64,000 nt of DNA from Flaccisagitta enflata (GCA_965153355.1 OZ231126.1:84320001-84384000); one strand, 5' to 3'; counted from the first letter of the stretch, positions 1 to 24,789 are shown. Numbers and translations: made by a program. Notes: generated by a model not told the origin, from the letters alone.

Positions 1-2144
1 ACCCATGGAATAGGAGTGTTGTTTATGCAAACTGAGTGCGAGGGCATTTTTCCTTTGCCAAAGAACAAATTCTTCGTTTTTTTGGGATTAAGTAGAATGT
101 CCCATTTGTCGCAGTAACTGCTGCATAGATTGAGCATCCTTTGGAGGCCTTTGACAGATGGCGCTAAGACGGCCATGTCGTCCGCATAGAATAGGCTAGC
201 AGCAAATATGCCTGAAACATAACAGCCCAATCCTGCCTTCTTTAGTATGGAAATCAGCTCGTCCACATATATTCCATAGAAGTCTGGTGAGAGGACTCCT
301 CCCTGACGAACGCCAGCAGTTACATTGAACCACTCGCTGTAAACTCCATTCCAGCGTACACGACAGAATAGGCCATTGTGCCACGTTATGATGATGTCAA
401 GAAAGATTTTTGGAATTCCTCGATCAATTAACTTAATGAAGAGGCCAGAATGCACGAGGCGATCAAACGCCTTACTGGCATCCAAAAACGAACAAAAGAC
501 ACGACTGTCATTTTCGATGTAATACGAAATTGTTTGTTTGAGACAGAAAAGCGCGTGAGAAGTTGACTTTTTTCGCTTAAAGCCAAATTGGTATGTGGAG
601 GTTTTCAAGTGCTCAGAAAACACAGATTTAAGTACGTGTTCAAAAATCTTTGATATAATTGGTGAAATCGTAATTCCACGGTAATTGCCGACATCACTGT
701 GGTTGCCTCGACTATCCTTTATGATAGGGATCATGAATCCCAAACGGAATTGACTTGGGACAAATGAGTGGATCAACATGCAGTTGAACAGATTAGTGAG
801 ACGTTGAATAATGGAAAATGGGGCATTAAGGAAGTGCTCAGCACTAAGGTCATCTGCATCTGCACATTTTCCCAGCTTTAAGCCACTAATGGCATCAATG
901 ACATTGGCAGCGGATATTTCATAAGCCTGACAGTCACATGCATCAAGATGACAGTTGGAGAAATTGTGATATTTTTCCTGAAATTGTGCGTTGAGATCCG
1001 CAACTCGAGAAGGACTGTTTGGTTCACAGTTACGTTGAAATGCTTTTTTGAAAGATTCAGCGATGGCATCTTTCGATGTACACCCGTTAACCACCGGCGC
1101 AAAACCATCGTTTTTCTTTTGGTAAAGGTTTTTCCACGAACGCCAAAATCTGTTGGTATCACATGTTTCCAGGGCATCATGAAGTTGATTCCACGATTGC
1201 TGTTTGGGCACTTTCTGAGCACTTTTTAAGGCCCTTCTGTAATTGGCGCGAACACGTAGGCGCTCATGATGGATGGGGCCATCTCCTGGACGACCATTTG
1301 CTTCCCACAATCTCTGCACTTCCATGGATTGGTTTTTTAAGAGTGACAGTTCTCGCGTCCACCAGCTCTTTTCATGACCTTTTCCTTGATGGCGAGGTAA
1401 AATGGCATCAGCACATTTGACAGACTCCACAATAAAATCATATTCGGCCTGTATGTTAGACATGCATTCAGGCTTTGAGCAGTGAAGAACATTGCACGAG
1501 TACATTGGTTGTGAAAATTGTTGTAAGGCTAGACAGTCATGGTAGCGGGAAAGATCAGACTGAGTCAGTTTTGACCAACGCAACTTTGGCTCTGAAACTG
1601 TGGGGTTTGTTTCAAATTTTGCCGACTGAACTTCGAGCTTCATAGACATGAGAATGGGAAGATGATCTGATGGGTTGTGACCATCTTCAATGATTTTGTG
1701 ATTTGTGCAAATGGATTCTTCTAAAATTTCCTTACTGACCAAAAAATGATCGTTGAGTTTCTTTTGCCCAAGAGACTCGTGATGATAAGTGTATCCCGGC
1801 GCTGTAAACAGATTGCTGCAGTGTGCAAATCGATTGTTTGCTCGAAAATTGTCCCAATATTCATCAAATGGAGAGTCGCCCGTGAACTCACAATTGAAGT
1901 CTCCACCAATGACAAATAAATGGTTGGGATGGTCACATATGATTCTTTCAATCATGGAGATTGTGTCAATTGTCTCAGCACGACAAATTTCGCGTTTTCT
2001 CGTGTCAAAAAATGGCATGTAAATGGACATAAAGATGACACTTTTGGTTTTGGTCGTCAATTGCACTGCAACTAAGCGACGATGGTTATATTCCGTAAGA
2101 GGTGTTATGACATGGTTAAGATCCCTAGACAGTGGCGCAACCAT
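1..2144 (-). CDS. LINE (non-LTR retrotransposon) ORF2: APE endonuclease plus reverse transcriptase, partial
   Basis: On the minus strand one frame is open without a stop from an ATG at 2144 to the left edge, 714 codons, ending off-window. I checked it codon by codon; an in-frame stop lies just upstream of the ATG. The N-terminal part has AP-endonuclease motifs: GGDFN near residue 80 and SDHLPI near residue 160. The C-terminal part has reverse transcriptase motifs in order: GNYRGITISPIISKIFE (about 485), FLDASKAFDRL (about 550), GVRQGGVLSP (about 610) and the catalytic FYADDM at residues 652-657 (174-191). The product would nick target DNA and copy its own RNA. The endonuclease lacks its first part, so the ATG is probably incidental and the copy is 5' truncated. 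It lies antisense in a TTLL9 intron. The GLQ..LN.CSSY.DKWDI region after YADD suggests a CR1/L2/Rex-like clade, but this is not certain. Confidence 0.9.
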   Translation of the reverse strand, partial: MVAPLSRDLNHVITPLTEYNHRRLVAVQLTTKTKSVIFMSIYMPFFDTRKREICRAETIDTISMIERIICDHPNHLFVIGGDFNCEFTGDSPFDEYWDNFRANNRFAHCSNLFTAPGYTYHHESLGQKKLNDHFLVSKEILEESICTNHKIIEDGHNPSDHLPILMSMKLEVQSAKFETNPTVSEPKLRWSKLTQSDLSRYHDCLALQQFSQPMYSCNVLHCSKPECMSNIQAEYDFIVESVKCADAILPRHQGKGHEKSWWTRELSLLKNQSMEVQRLWEANGRPGDGPIHHERLRVRANYRRALKSAQKVPKQQSWNQLHDALETCDTNRFWRSWKNLYQKKNDGFAPVVNGCTSKDAIAESFKKAFQRNCEPNSPSRVADLNAQFQEKYHNFSNCHLDACDCQAYEISAANVIDAISGLKLGKCADADDLSAEHFLNAPFSIIQRLTNLFNCMLIHSFVPSQFRLGFMIPIIKDSRGNHSDVGNYRGITISPIISKIFEHVLKSVFSEHLKTSTYQFGFKRKKSTSHALFCLKQTISYYIENDSRVFCSFLDASKAFDRLVHSGLFIKLIDRGIPKIFLDIIITWHNGLFCRVRWNGVYSEWFNVTAGVRQGGVLSPDFYGIYVDELISILKKAGLGCYVSGIFAASLFYADDMAVLAPSVKGLQRMLNLCSSYCDKWDILLNPKKTKNLFFGKGKMPSHSVCINNTPIPW

Positions 2145-2700
2145 AGGTTATCAACCCCTTTTAGGCCGCTGCCCAAATAGGAGAAAAGTGAGCATTTTAA
2201 ATGGTTTTCGGGCAGCGTCTCCAGGCCCAGCCCAAATTCCAGACTCTGGGCCAGATTCCCAGCTTGTTGACTCAAGTTCCAGCCTAAAAGCCAAAATCCA
2301 GCCTAAATGCCAAAATCCCCGCCAGCTGGTGTAAATCCCAGCTCAAATCCCAGCCTCGAGACCAAAGTTGCTGCATGTTAGCCCAAATCCCGGCCTTGAG
2401 ACCTAAATCCTAACCTCCAGTCCCTTATCTCAAATCCTTGCCCTTCAGCCTCTTTGCCCTTAAGGCTTGATAACTGCCTCTGGGCTTAACCCTCAGCCTA
2501 ATCACCCAAATCCCACCTAGATGGCTCGAATCCCAAACCAATCCTCTCAAGACTAAAATCAGTCAACCTCCTCAAAACAGTCATGGAGGAACAGATGTAA
2601 CGGTTCACCCCTGTGATCTACAGGAAGTTGGCCCTTTGAGGCCACTGCCCTGCTCTCACCCCATTTCTCTGAAACAGCAATAAAGCATGACAACGGGCGC
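2125..2700. repeat. Foldback-family (F) fragments with tandem CCAGCCTAAA-type interior
   Basis: Two partial copies of the terminal motif of a dispersed family (CATAGGTTATCAACCCC then GGCCGCTGCCCAAA at 2143-2177; CTACAGGAAGTTGGCCC then GGCCACTGCCC at 2619-2652) flank degenerate units of about 20 bp based on CCCAAATCCCAGCCT (2230-2540). The junction with the truncated LINE falls at about 2144. Complete inverted copies of the family are at 34491, 35097 and 39881. Confidence 0.6.
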
Positions 2701-2709
2701 CGCTGACCA

Positions 2710-2840
2710 TATGCGATCCTTGGATGACTTGTTTGGTATGTGTGTTGAAGTGGGGGCGTAGGGTGTGGATGGGGGCTGAATGCCCCTGCCCACTCGTCCG
2801 CAACGATAACGTGACCCAACGTCACTTGTTTCAATCCGTC
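2710..2840. repeat. Dispersed repeat shared with 13300-13420
   Basis: The stretch with TGCCCCTGCCCACTCGTCCG followed by a GTGACC..GTCACTTGTT palindrome recurs at about 13360-13412 with few differences. It sits just upstream of a TTLL9 splice acceptor. Confidence 0.5.
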
Positions 2841-2872
2841 ATGAAACTAAATGTAACTTATGATTATATCAG

Positions 2873-17002
<14,130 letters not shown>

Positions 17003-17236
17003 AACAGGATTAATCAAAAAGAAAAATATTCGTCGTGGACACACGCCGAGTTAAATGAAAGTCAAAAAACTGTCATACTTCATATGGAAAAAAATTGGAA
17101 AAATGGGAAGTTTTTTATTAATATAAGTTCATCGTAAATTGGCAGTACTGTACAAGCTTTTCAAAAATCGATATTCCTTATTTATATGTCAGTCTCGTTG
17201 TACTTCATCACTGAAAGCCAATTCATTTATTGTTGT

Positions 17237-17321
<85 letters not shown>

Positions 17322-17943
17322 AAAGGCTAAATCGAGTAAAGATAAGAAAAGTTTGGTTTTCCTTTTCCTTTTGTATCTTCTCCCATTACCAGTCTTTGCC
17401 GAGTTACAGAGTGTTTCACGCGTTTTGAGGTAATCTAAAACGGCATATCTCAGCTTCTAGTATTTTTTTCAAACTTCTGAAAAAAGGTCTAAAAAGATCT
17501 TGTTATGCAGTTTTTGCATGCAAAATTTCATGGTGTTGGGATGATTTTTGAAGCCATCATATAGTTTTGAAGTCTGTATGTGGTTTTAGAGTACCTGTCA
17601 TTTTTTTCATAAAATTTTCAAATGACACAAAACATAATAACCAAAAGTCTGTCATCATTAGCTACAAGGCCTGGCTCTATTTTGAAGCTTTTTCGTGTAG
17701 TCTTGAAAATGTAAAATGCAAAATGTAAAAATATCATATTTCTAAAGATGAATTGTAATGCACCATTGTTAAAAACAGAAGCAGAAATGGCAGAGTCTCA
17801 AATCAGTAGTCTTCTTCAAATTTGCATGGTTGCTTCGGAAATTATCGCAATGTCATGAGATTTTACATGTGAAATCTGCAGATCATGATCTTTCAAATCT
17901 TTTTTTCAGAAGTTGAAAAAAGTTACAAGAAGATGAGATATGT
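17003..17943. other. Downstream of TTLL9: (CT)n and an interrupted inverted repeat
   Basis: A CT run at 17240-17320. The word CATATCTCAGCTTCTAG with TTTTTTTCAAACTTCTGAAA (17442-17486) is inverted at 17902-17941, so the LTR element landed at the right end of an older inverted-repeat sequence. No gene seen. Confidence 0.6.
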
Positions 17944-18349
17944 TGTGATATCTTATTTGCACGGGTCATGCTATCTGAGTAAAAAAGGACCTGCCTCCGT
18001 TTCTTATCGCTCTCCTCGTGTGCGTGGTCGTCACGTGATCGTTACTTTTCTTATAAATACCAGTGTGAGCCTCTGCAAAGTCGAGAGTGCGCAATGTGCG
18101 TTTGGGAAGCGCCAAGTGTGAGTATTTGATGTTGCTAATTGATGTTTACCGTTGCCTATTGATATACGACCGTTGCTTATTGATATTTAACGCTTTTATC
18201 TCTCTCCAATGTACTAAAGTGATGATTATTTGTCATATCAGGTTTTGACGCTATTCATGTGGCTCTGTACAATACAATGGTGTGCATTTTATACGTGGTG
18301 TTATTATTAGCGCGCTCTCCCTGGAATTAGTCCAAGAAAGAATCTTACA
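17944..18349 (+). repeat. 5' LTR, 406 bp
   Basis: Begins TG and ends CA. It matches 27921-28232 plus 34260-34353 with equal lengths (312 and 94 bp) and no mismatch that I could see, which points to a recent insertion. Confidence 0.9.
18031..18059 (+). promoter_or_regulatory. LTR core promoter: E-box and TATA box
   Basis: TATAAATA at 18052-18059 lies 13 bp after the E-box palindrome TCACGTGA (18031-18038). Transcription would start about 25-30 bp further, near AGCCTCTGCAAAG. Inferred from sequence only. Confidence 0.55.
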
Positions 18350-18698
18350 GTCAAAACACTTTGAAGTTCCGTCACGAAGTCAAACTCAAAGTTCCGTCAC
18401 GAAATGGATTCGAAGCCACGCGACAAAACCTTCCGTCACCCCATTCGCAAAAGTTAAGTAAAGGAGCATAGTTGGGTCGGCCATCGATCGCTCAAAAGTG
18501 TCACAAATGATCATTAGGGATGACATCGACATAGTTCAAGGTTTAAGATTGTTAAGTCACACGCAACGTGATTAATAACCAGTGCTAAGGTTCCTTCTAT
18601 TCATCTTTATCATTGTCCATCCTCAGTTTCAGTTACAACAAGTCCAACGAACGCCGAGGCCGTCGGTGAGGTCGTTGCCTGAAAGGAACCAAGATCAA

Positions 18699-18887
18699 AT
18701 GTATTTCCAAGTGGCCACCGAGACTGCCATGTCTCGCGGTGAAGCCGCCATCAAAGAATATCTTAAATTGCGCCGTGCAGAGGAACTGCGCCGTGCAGAG
18801 GAACTACGCCGTGCAGAGGAACTGCGCCGTGCAGAGGAACTGCGCCGTGAAATCGGTGAGAGCCAGGTATATTGGGCTCAAAGTTAA
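18699..18887 (+). CDS. LTR element ORF, short upstream part with RRAEEL repeats
   Basis: From the ATG at 18699 to TAA at 18885-18887, 62 codons; the same frame is open back to about 18582 without another ATG. Residues 24-51 or so are four tandem copies of RRAEEL (18-bp DNA units) followed by RREIGE, a charged, probably coiled-coil helix. The next in-frame ATG (18900) starts the large ORF after a single stop, so the two may form one product by readthrough or splicing: CAG/GTATAT at 18863 resembles a splice donor. I do not recognise the protein; its place at the 5' end of the element suits a gag-like structural protein, but no zinc knuckle is present. Confidence 0.5.
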   Translation: MYFQVATETAMSRGEAAIKEYLKLRRAEELRRAEELRRAEELRRAEELRREIGESQVYWAQS

Positions 18888-18899
18888 AAAAATTCGACA

Positions 18900-21242
18900 A
18901 TGAGAGAATTACTTCTTCTTTTTGAGGAGTCTCGCGCTACTCGTATTGCCGAGGCATGTAAGGTAACGGATGAGGAAGTGTTTGAGAAGTGGAGGTTGAG
19001 TTTAAGTTCACTAACCTTTGTGCCCCAAAGTAACGTGAAAGATGGTTATAATTTGTCTCAGTTTGTCTCCACCACCACCAGCCACGCCGTGGTTCCAGTG
19101 GTGGCTCCGTCTGTCCCTGCCACTTTATTAGTTGCTACGTCTGCCACTACTACATTTGTTGCTACATTTGCTCCTACAGCTACCTCAACGGTTGCCACAC
19201 CTGCTATTCCCCCTCTTGCGGTTGTCAAAACTGCCCCTGCTACTTCGATTGCTTCAGTTGCTTTGTCTGTCTCTGCTACATCAGTTGTCACGTCTGCTCC
19301 TACAGCTACCCTGACAATTGCTACACCTGCTACTCTCCCTACAGTCCGCTCCGAGCTTCCAGAGCTTCGGCCTGAACAGAGTTTAGATTCTAATGTTACA
19401 GCTAATCAATCCCCTTCCGATTTTTCCTCTGCTCCTCTCTTGAGCCCCAGCGATCCTGTATTGCTCCAGTCAACAGATTCGCAACAGATTGCCTCGTCGC
19501 CAAATGCTACAGATGGCGAGACTGAGGATTTTGCGCGGTTCAAGCCAAAAAAGAAAACCGTCGTGAAATCATCCACCAACAGTGGTGGAATCGAGATTGC
19601 TCCTACAGTTCAAGTGGAGCAAAAGGTAAAGGATCATGTTATTGTACCTTCTGAGTCGTCTAAGGTTCCGTTGTCACTTGATTTTCAACCACAGTTTGAT
19701 GTTGAAACAAGTGTCGAAATTGCTCCTGCATTATCAAAGTCAGCTCCAGCGACCAGTTATACGTTGTGCTGTGCATTTGACGATCCAGTGTCCGATCGAG
19801 TAATTGCTCCAACAGATCAATCGAGTCTCCCTGCACCTGTAAATAGTCCTATCATTGCTAACCAAGGCTTATCCGTTTCATTTTCTCTTGCTCCTGCGAG
19901 CCCCAGTACCCCAGGTTTGCTCCAGCAACCATCAGTCTCATTCGTCCCACGTCACCTCTTGCTCGAGCCTGATCGTGGAGGAACCGCTCCAGTCACAACG
20001 GAAGACACGGCGCCGCTACAGTCGTTGTCACAAGAGATAGTGGATACACGGCCATCAGTCTCATCCGTACCACGTTACCTCGGGTTCGAGCCTGAACGTG
20101 GAGAGAGCGTTCAAAATTCATCTGAAGAAACGGCGCCGCTACAGTTGTTGTCAAAAGATAAGTTTTGTATTGAAGTTGGTGACAAGCTTCAGCTTGGCCA
20201 CGATGCTCCTACCGATCTAGATGGAGTGGGTTCTGATTCTCTACCTTTGCCGAATTTGTTTTCAAAAAGTGTTACTTTTGTTTCCCTATGTCAGTCTAAG
20301 GTTCCAACGATGGCGGGCTCGTTGGAGTTCGATGCCAACGATCGAGTTTCGTTTCAGCCAGAGTCACAGGAAATGGGCGTCAAGGCAAAGGTGCTGAAAG
20401 AAGCGCCGCTTCAAAGGACGCCGCCCACAGCTAAGTTTAAATGGCTGCATTGTTTTAAGGATCGAGTTTCACTGAAGGAAGCTAGTTTGAATTCTCCATT
20501 TCAATCATTGCTGTTAGCAGTGTTGTTCTGTTTCATGATTCTGCCGATCGTTTTGATTTCCTTTCCTGAACTTAAGGAACCGTTTCAAGTTTTCCATTCA
20601 AAGCCGGCGGCAGAAAGCTTTTGGCCGTTGGAAATGGACGGGTTTGTTTTTGGCGTCCCACAGTTAGCTGCTACAACTACAAGTTTCAAGTGGACTGGCA
20701 ACGATCATGGTGGTGATCCATGCAGAAAGGTGATTGACCCCGTTATTTCTAGTTTTAAAAGTTGTAGTGGCGCCATTGATTTGGTACATCGTCTATTCTC
20801 ACTATGTGGGAATCGCGGTTTTAATTTGATCGAATTTCTGTCATTTCCGCGCACTGTGGGGAAAACAGTTCCTAACGAGTTACGTCCTGAAGTTACGAGT
20901 TTTAAGAGGCAGTTCGACACAATGTCAACTTTGGTTTCTGATGTTTACTGCATGTTTCGCTCCAGTGTAAAGCGAAAGGCGGGGGGATATACCCCTTTGT
21001 TGGATCTCTTCATTATGCCTAGTTTTAATCCAAGATTTTCTTTCCCCTTGAGTTTCTTTTGTCAAGGCTCAAGTTATTCGCGCCAATCCAAGGATGAATG
21101 GCTACGCTTCAAAGTGGATGGACCGACCGACGTTGGATCGATCGCCATCAAGAGAAAAGTTAAGGTCAAGTTTGACTTCATTGGCCCATTGGGTCTACGT
21201 GTAGGAGACGGCCGCACTAAGTTTAAACCTTTCCAACCATAG
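18900..21242 (+). CDS. LTR element large ORF, 780 aa, unknown function
   Basis: ATG at 18900, TAG at 21240-21242. Residues about 60-150 are low-complexity Thr/Ala/Val/Pro-rich, mucin-like. Residues about 340-420 contain two copies of a 37-residue unit (PSVSFVPRHL.LEPDRG..TAPLQSLS). A hydrophobic stretch (SLLLAVLFCFMILPIVLISF) near residues 538-557 could be a membrane segment, followed by about 220 residues with scattered Cys. No catalytic motif of retroelement enzymes is seen. The frame is intact in an element with identical LTRs, so it may be functional. An envelope-like membrane protein is one possible reading of the architecture; a captured host gene is another. Neither is demonstrated. 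Confidence 0.6.
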   Translation: MRELLLLFEESRATRIAEACKVTDEEVFEKWRLSLSSLTFVPQSNVKDGYNLSQFVSTTTSHAVVPVVAPSVPATLLVATSATTTFVATFAPTATSTVATPAIPPLAVVKTAPATSIASVALSVSATSVVTSAPTATLTIATPATLPTVRSELPELRPEQSLDSNVTANQSPSDFSSAPLLSPSDPVLLQSTDSQQIASSPNATDGETEDFARFKPKKKTVVKSSTNSGGIEIAPTVQVEQKVKDHVIVPSESSKVPLSLDFQPQFDVETSVEIAPALSKSAPATSYTLCCAFDDPVSDRVIAPTDQSSLPAPVNSPIIANQGLSVSFSLAPASPSTPGLLQQPSVSFVPRHLLLEPDRGGTAPVTTEDTAPLQSLSQEIVDTRPSVSSVPRYLGFEPERGESVQNSSEETAPLQLLSKDKFCIEVGDKLQLGHDAPTDLDGVGSDSLPLPNLFSKSVTFVSLCQSKVPTMAGSLEFDANDRVSFQPESQEMGVKAKVLKEAPLQRTPPTAKFKWLHCFKDRVSLKEASLNSPFQSLLLAVLFCFMILPIVLISFPELKEPFQVFHSKPAAESFWPLEMDGFVFGVPQLAATTTSFKWTGNDHGGDPCRKVIDPVISSFKSCSGAIDLVHRLFSLCGNRGFNLIEFLSFPRTVGKTVPNELRPEVTSFKRQFDTMSTLVSDVYCMFRSSVKRKAGGYTPLLDLFIMPSFNPRFSFPLSFFCQGSSYSRQSKDEWLRFKVDGPTDVGSIAIKRKVKVKFDFIGPLGLRVGDGRTKFKPFQP

Positions 21243-21261
21243 TTAAATCGCCAATTTCAAC

Positions 21262-21835
21262 AGGATTGAACCTAGGGTTGAATCTAGGGGTAGGGTTGGG
21301 TTTAGGGGTCGGATTGAGTTAAGGGGTTGGGCCATATAGGGATGGGTTTAGGGGTAAGGTTGGGTTTAGGGGTAGGGTTGGGTTTAGGGTTAGGGTTGGG
21401 TTTAGGGATAGTTTTGGTTTAGGGGTAGGGTTGGGTTTAGGGTTGGGTTGGGGTGTAGGGTTTAGGGTAAAGGGTTTAGGGATAGGTTGGGTTTAGGGAG
21501 GGTAGGGTTTAGGGTAGGGGTTGGGTTTGGGGGTAGGGGTTGGGTTAAAGGTAGGTTTGAGATGGGTAGGGTTATTAGTAGTAGAGGTTTTAGGCGAGTT
21601 GAGATTAGGGAAGAGGGAGTTTGGGTGAAGTGGGTTTAGGGCAGTTTGGGTTTAGGGGTAGGGTTGGGTTTAGGGGTAGGGTTGGGTTTAGGGGTAGGGT
21701 TGGGTTTAGGGGTAGGGTTGGGTTTAGGGGTACAGTTGGGTTGGGTTTAGGGGTACAGTTGGGTTCAGGGTTAGGATTGGGTTTAGGGGTAGGGTTGGGT
21801 TCAGGGGTAGGGTTAGGTTCAGGGGTAGGGATGAC
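21262..21835. repeat. Telomere-like G-rich minisatellite (GGGTTTAGGGGTAGGGTT)
   Basis: Degenerate units of about 18 bp mixing TTTAGGG, TTAGGG and TTAGGGG words, all G-rich on the + strand. The most regular part is 21644-21735. It lies directly downstream of the large ORF's stop. Confidence 0.85.
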
Positions 21836-22119
21836 ACTAAAAATTCATTGTAAAAGTGGCATCGCATGAAAAAATGCGAAAATGAACATTTACGTAAGTG
21901 CGGCCGTCTCCTACACCTTTGCCATTCATTGTTAAGCAACAAAAGTTACTTTCTCTCTTTGAAAGACATTGTCACTTGGACGTTTTATTCTGTAACTAAT
22001 CTCAAGCTTCTCAGGTCAAATGATCGCGTTTGGGGCACTGTGCCACGTGTTCATGACTGGGATACCGTGGGCAACGGTTGGACCCATAGTGGAGTTGTTC
22101 TAGGGGAGATATTGGGTGA

Positions 22120-24789
22120 TCACTGCAAATCCGGACCAAAGTGTGAATTTTTTTTTACAAGGCCCTTTTTAGGTAAATAAATGATTCAGACGGGGTGCCG
22201 TAAAATTCGGGCCCTTTCGGGGTCCCTAGGGGCCCCTAAATTGGCCCGTACAGAAAATATTTTTTCGAAAAGTGTCTTCACAAGGGGGGTCTAATCGATT
22301 GGAAATGACCTAATTTGCCTAGATCCAACATCCTGTAGAATAAAATTTTTTTCAAAAAACTTAAAAAATTTCAGGGTCGACGCCTCAAAAAATTGACCAA
22401 GAAATTTTTTCGAAAAAAGTTCTTCAGAAGTGCCGTCAAATCGATTGGAAATGATCTAATTTGCCTAGATACAAAATCCTTTTTTCACAAAATTATTGTT
22501 TCAGCACTGTCAAATCATAAACAAGGCCAGATACATGGATACCCAAGTTGGACATATGGACTGATGAAGGTAGATTGCAATCTGCACTATCTGTAGTTGA
22601 GAGCTTTTTGATTGGCTAACTGTAAGAACTTGTACATCAAAATGATAACATCAGAATTAAAAAAAAAAAATTGCCATAAAGATTGATGTATAGATAAAAG
22701 CATGAATTACAGAAAATGCACGGCAAGCATAAACAAAAAGTAAGATTTCATTAATATGAGTTGGACAACATTACTTATATAAACTAAGCCTGCTTCTTTG
22801 AGTTTTAAGAAAAAGGCCATTTCAAAGAAAATCCTCAACAAACACACATGTCTTCCTCAGAAAGTAACAGGTTTTTGTCATGTCTTAATCATAGTTTTTT
22901 ATCTTCATTCCAGCTGCGAGGTGGACATAATGTAAAAAAAAGCATGCACTAAAGAATTGCAATTGATGATTAAAATCAATTCTTAATAATACGGAAAGAA
23001 AAACCATGGGAACTCTAGATAGCAAAACTAGAATTTAACTTTATTGATTTACTTCCATATTTCCTTGAACACATTTGCACTTGCATAATTCAGTGCATGG
23101 AAGATCAGCAGATTTGCAGCTGCACCTTTTTGTGCTGCAATCTGTTTTGCAGCTACATTTAACAAGATCGCGACAACTTAGTGCAACTTCAGCAATAGTA
23201 ATCCAAACTGGTTGCCATTGATTCACCTTCTTTTGCCACCCAAACAAGGAGGCTGCATGTAATGAAGCTTGAGTTTCAAAAGATGTTGCCCAAATACCTG
23301 TTTGATACACACTTCGGATGGATCAGTGCTGGATCAGTGCATTTTTTGTTGGTGGGAGACTCTCCATGCTTTGGTTTTTTTGGCAGAAAATCTCTCTTCG
23401 TGCATCATTCACCTTCTTCAAAGACGATGACTTTATGTACATGTATATGACAAATCTTTCAAGTGTTTCCACCTCTTTTGAGTCATCATCAATAGGCTTG
23501 AATGGCTCAACTGACAGATTAGCAAATGTTTCTGTCACTTCTTCAAATGCTTTCCAAGTATTCCAGGCAGTTTTTTTGCCCTTGTTTTGGAAGGCCAATG
23601 TAAAGGGGTAAGGGTGGCTCTCTTTTTAAAGTATGGACAGTTTTGCTGTCAGGTTTAATTGCAGCTTTTTTATATGGAACTGGCACAATTGAGAAATGGT
23701 GAGAAGCGCTTGAGATTCCATTTGATTTTGTTCTTTCATGCCAGCTCCATAGAGAATAAAAGAAATTAGTGTTTTAATGTGTTTGGAACAGATCTGCTTT
23801 CACTGTCCTTACCAAAATGGCCAGAAAAAAGAGCTCTGATGATCAAACATATCTCTCATAACAATGTTGGCCGCCTCAGCAAGCACTTGAGCTTCTCTAG
23901 AAAAGTTTCTTTTTTTAAGCTCTTCTTCAAGGACCATTCCTAATCCAGCATGAAACACTAGCACAACATGTCCATTAGAGAGTTTCTCCTCTAGCATATC
24001 AGAACCAAAATGTGTCAAGATATCATCTTTTAGTCTGGTTACATGGACATCTTGCTTATTCATATCTCTGTTTGTCAGACCATCCATCAAACTTTTTGTT
24101 CTTTACAAGTGGTTGTTGCATCACAGCTCCTGCCCAATGCATGGTTAGCCTTTTTTATTGCTCCAGCCCACCAAAACGCAACTTGGGTAGCCATGTAATT
24201 GGCCTTGTTTATGGTTTGGTGCATTAGCACTAAAAAAATGTGTTTTTTTTTAATTTTTTTTTTTAAAAATGCAAGGCTACTGGATTTTACTTTACTGGAG
24301 GCAAATTAGGTCATTTCCAATCAATTTGACCGCACTTCTGAAGAACTTTCTTCAAAAAAAAATGCTTGGTCAATCTTTTGGAGCGTCAACCCTAAAATTT
24401 TTAAGTTTTTTGAAAAAAATTTTATTCTACAGGATGTCGGATCTAGGCAAATTAGGTCATTTCCAATCGATTTGACCCCCCCTCTGAACTTTTTTCGAAA
24501 AAATTTCTTGGTCAATTTTTTGGAGCGTCAACCCTAAAATTTTCTATGTTTTTTGAAAAAAATTTTATTCTACAGGATGTTGGATCTAGGCAAATTAGGT
24601 CATTTCCAATCGATTAGACCCCCCTTTTGAAGACACTTTTGGAAAAAAATATTTTCTGTACGGGCCAATTTAGGGGCCCCTAGGGACCCCGAAAGGGCCC
24701 GAATTTTACGGCACCCCGTCTGAATCATTTATTTACCTAAAAAGGGCCTTGTGAAAAAAAATTCACACTTTGGTCCGGATTCGCAGTGA
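22120..24789. mobile_element. TIR element carrying a decayed Cys-rich (CXC-like) protein gene
   Basis: The left end TCACTGCAAATCCGGACC is inverted at the right end (GGTCCGGATTCGCAGTGA). Inverted similarity continues inward for about 450 bp and includes tandem units of about 145 bp with GCAAATTAGGTCATTTCC (three at 24300-24640). The middle carries protein-like sequence on the minus strand. Degenerate family A halves lie at 22513-22556 and 24090-24215. No target duplication could be set. Confidence 0.65.
23041..24090 (-). pseudogene. Cys-rich CXC-like repetitive-element protein, broken
   Basis: Three open segments share one minus-strand frame: 24090-23809, 23598-23323 and 23310-23041. The middle one reads KGKKTAWNTWKAFEEVTETF and later NDARREIFCQKNQSMESLPP; the last has YQTGIWATSF, then a Cys-rich end (CSCKTDC..KRCSCKS..LPCTELCKCKC) like a CXC or TSO1-type metal-binding cluster. 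Proteins of this layout are common, repetitive and uncharacterised in invertebrate genomes (recalled pattern, not searched). At least one in-frame TGA (near 23323) and other stops break the gene. It probably belongs to the TIR element around it. Function is unknown. Confidence 0.5.

Noticed and set aside
878-1420. ORFs of 85-114 codons on both strands in the LINE
   Set aside because: They are in wrong frames; the RT frame runs through the whole region.
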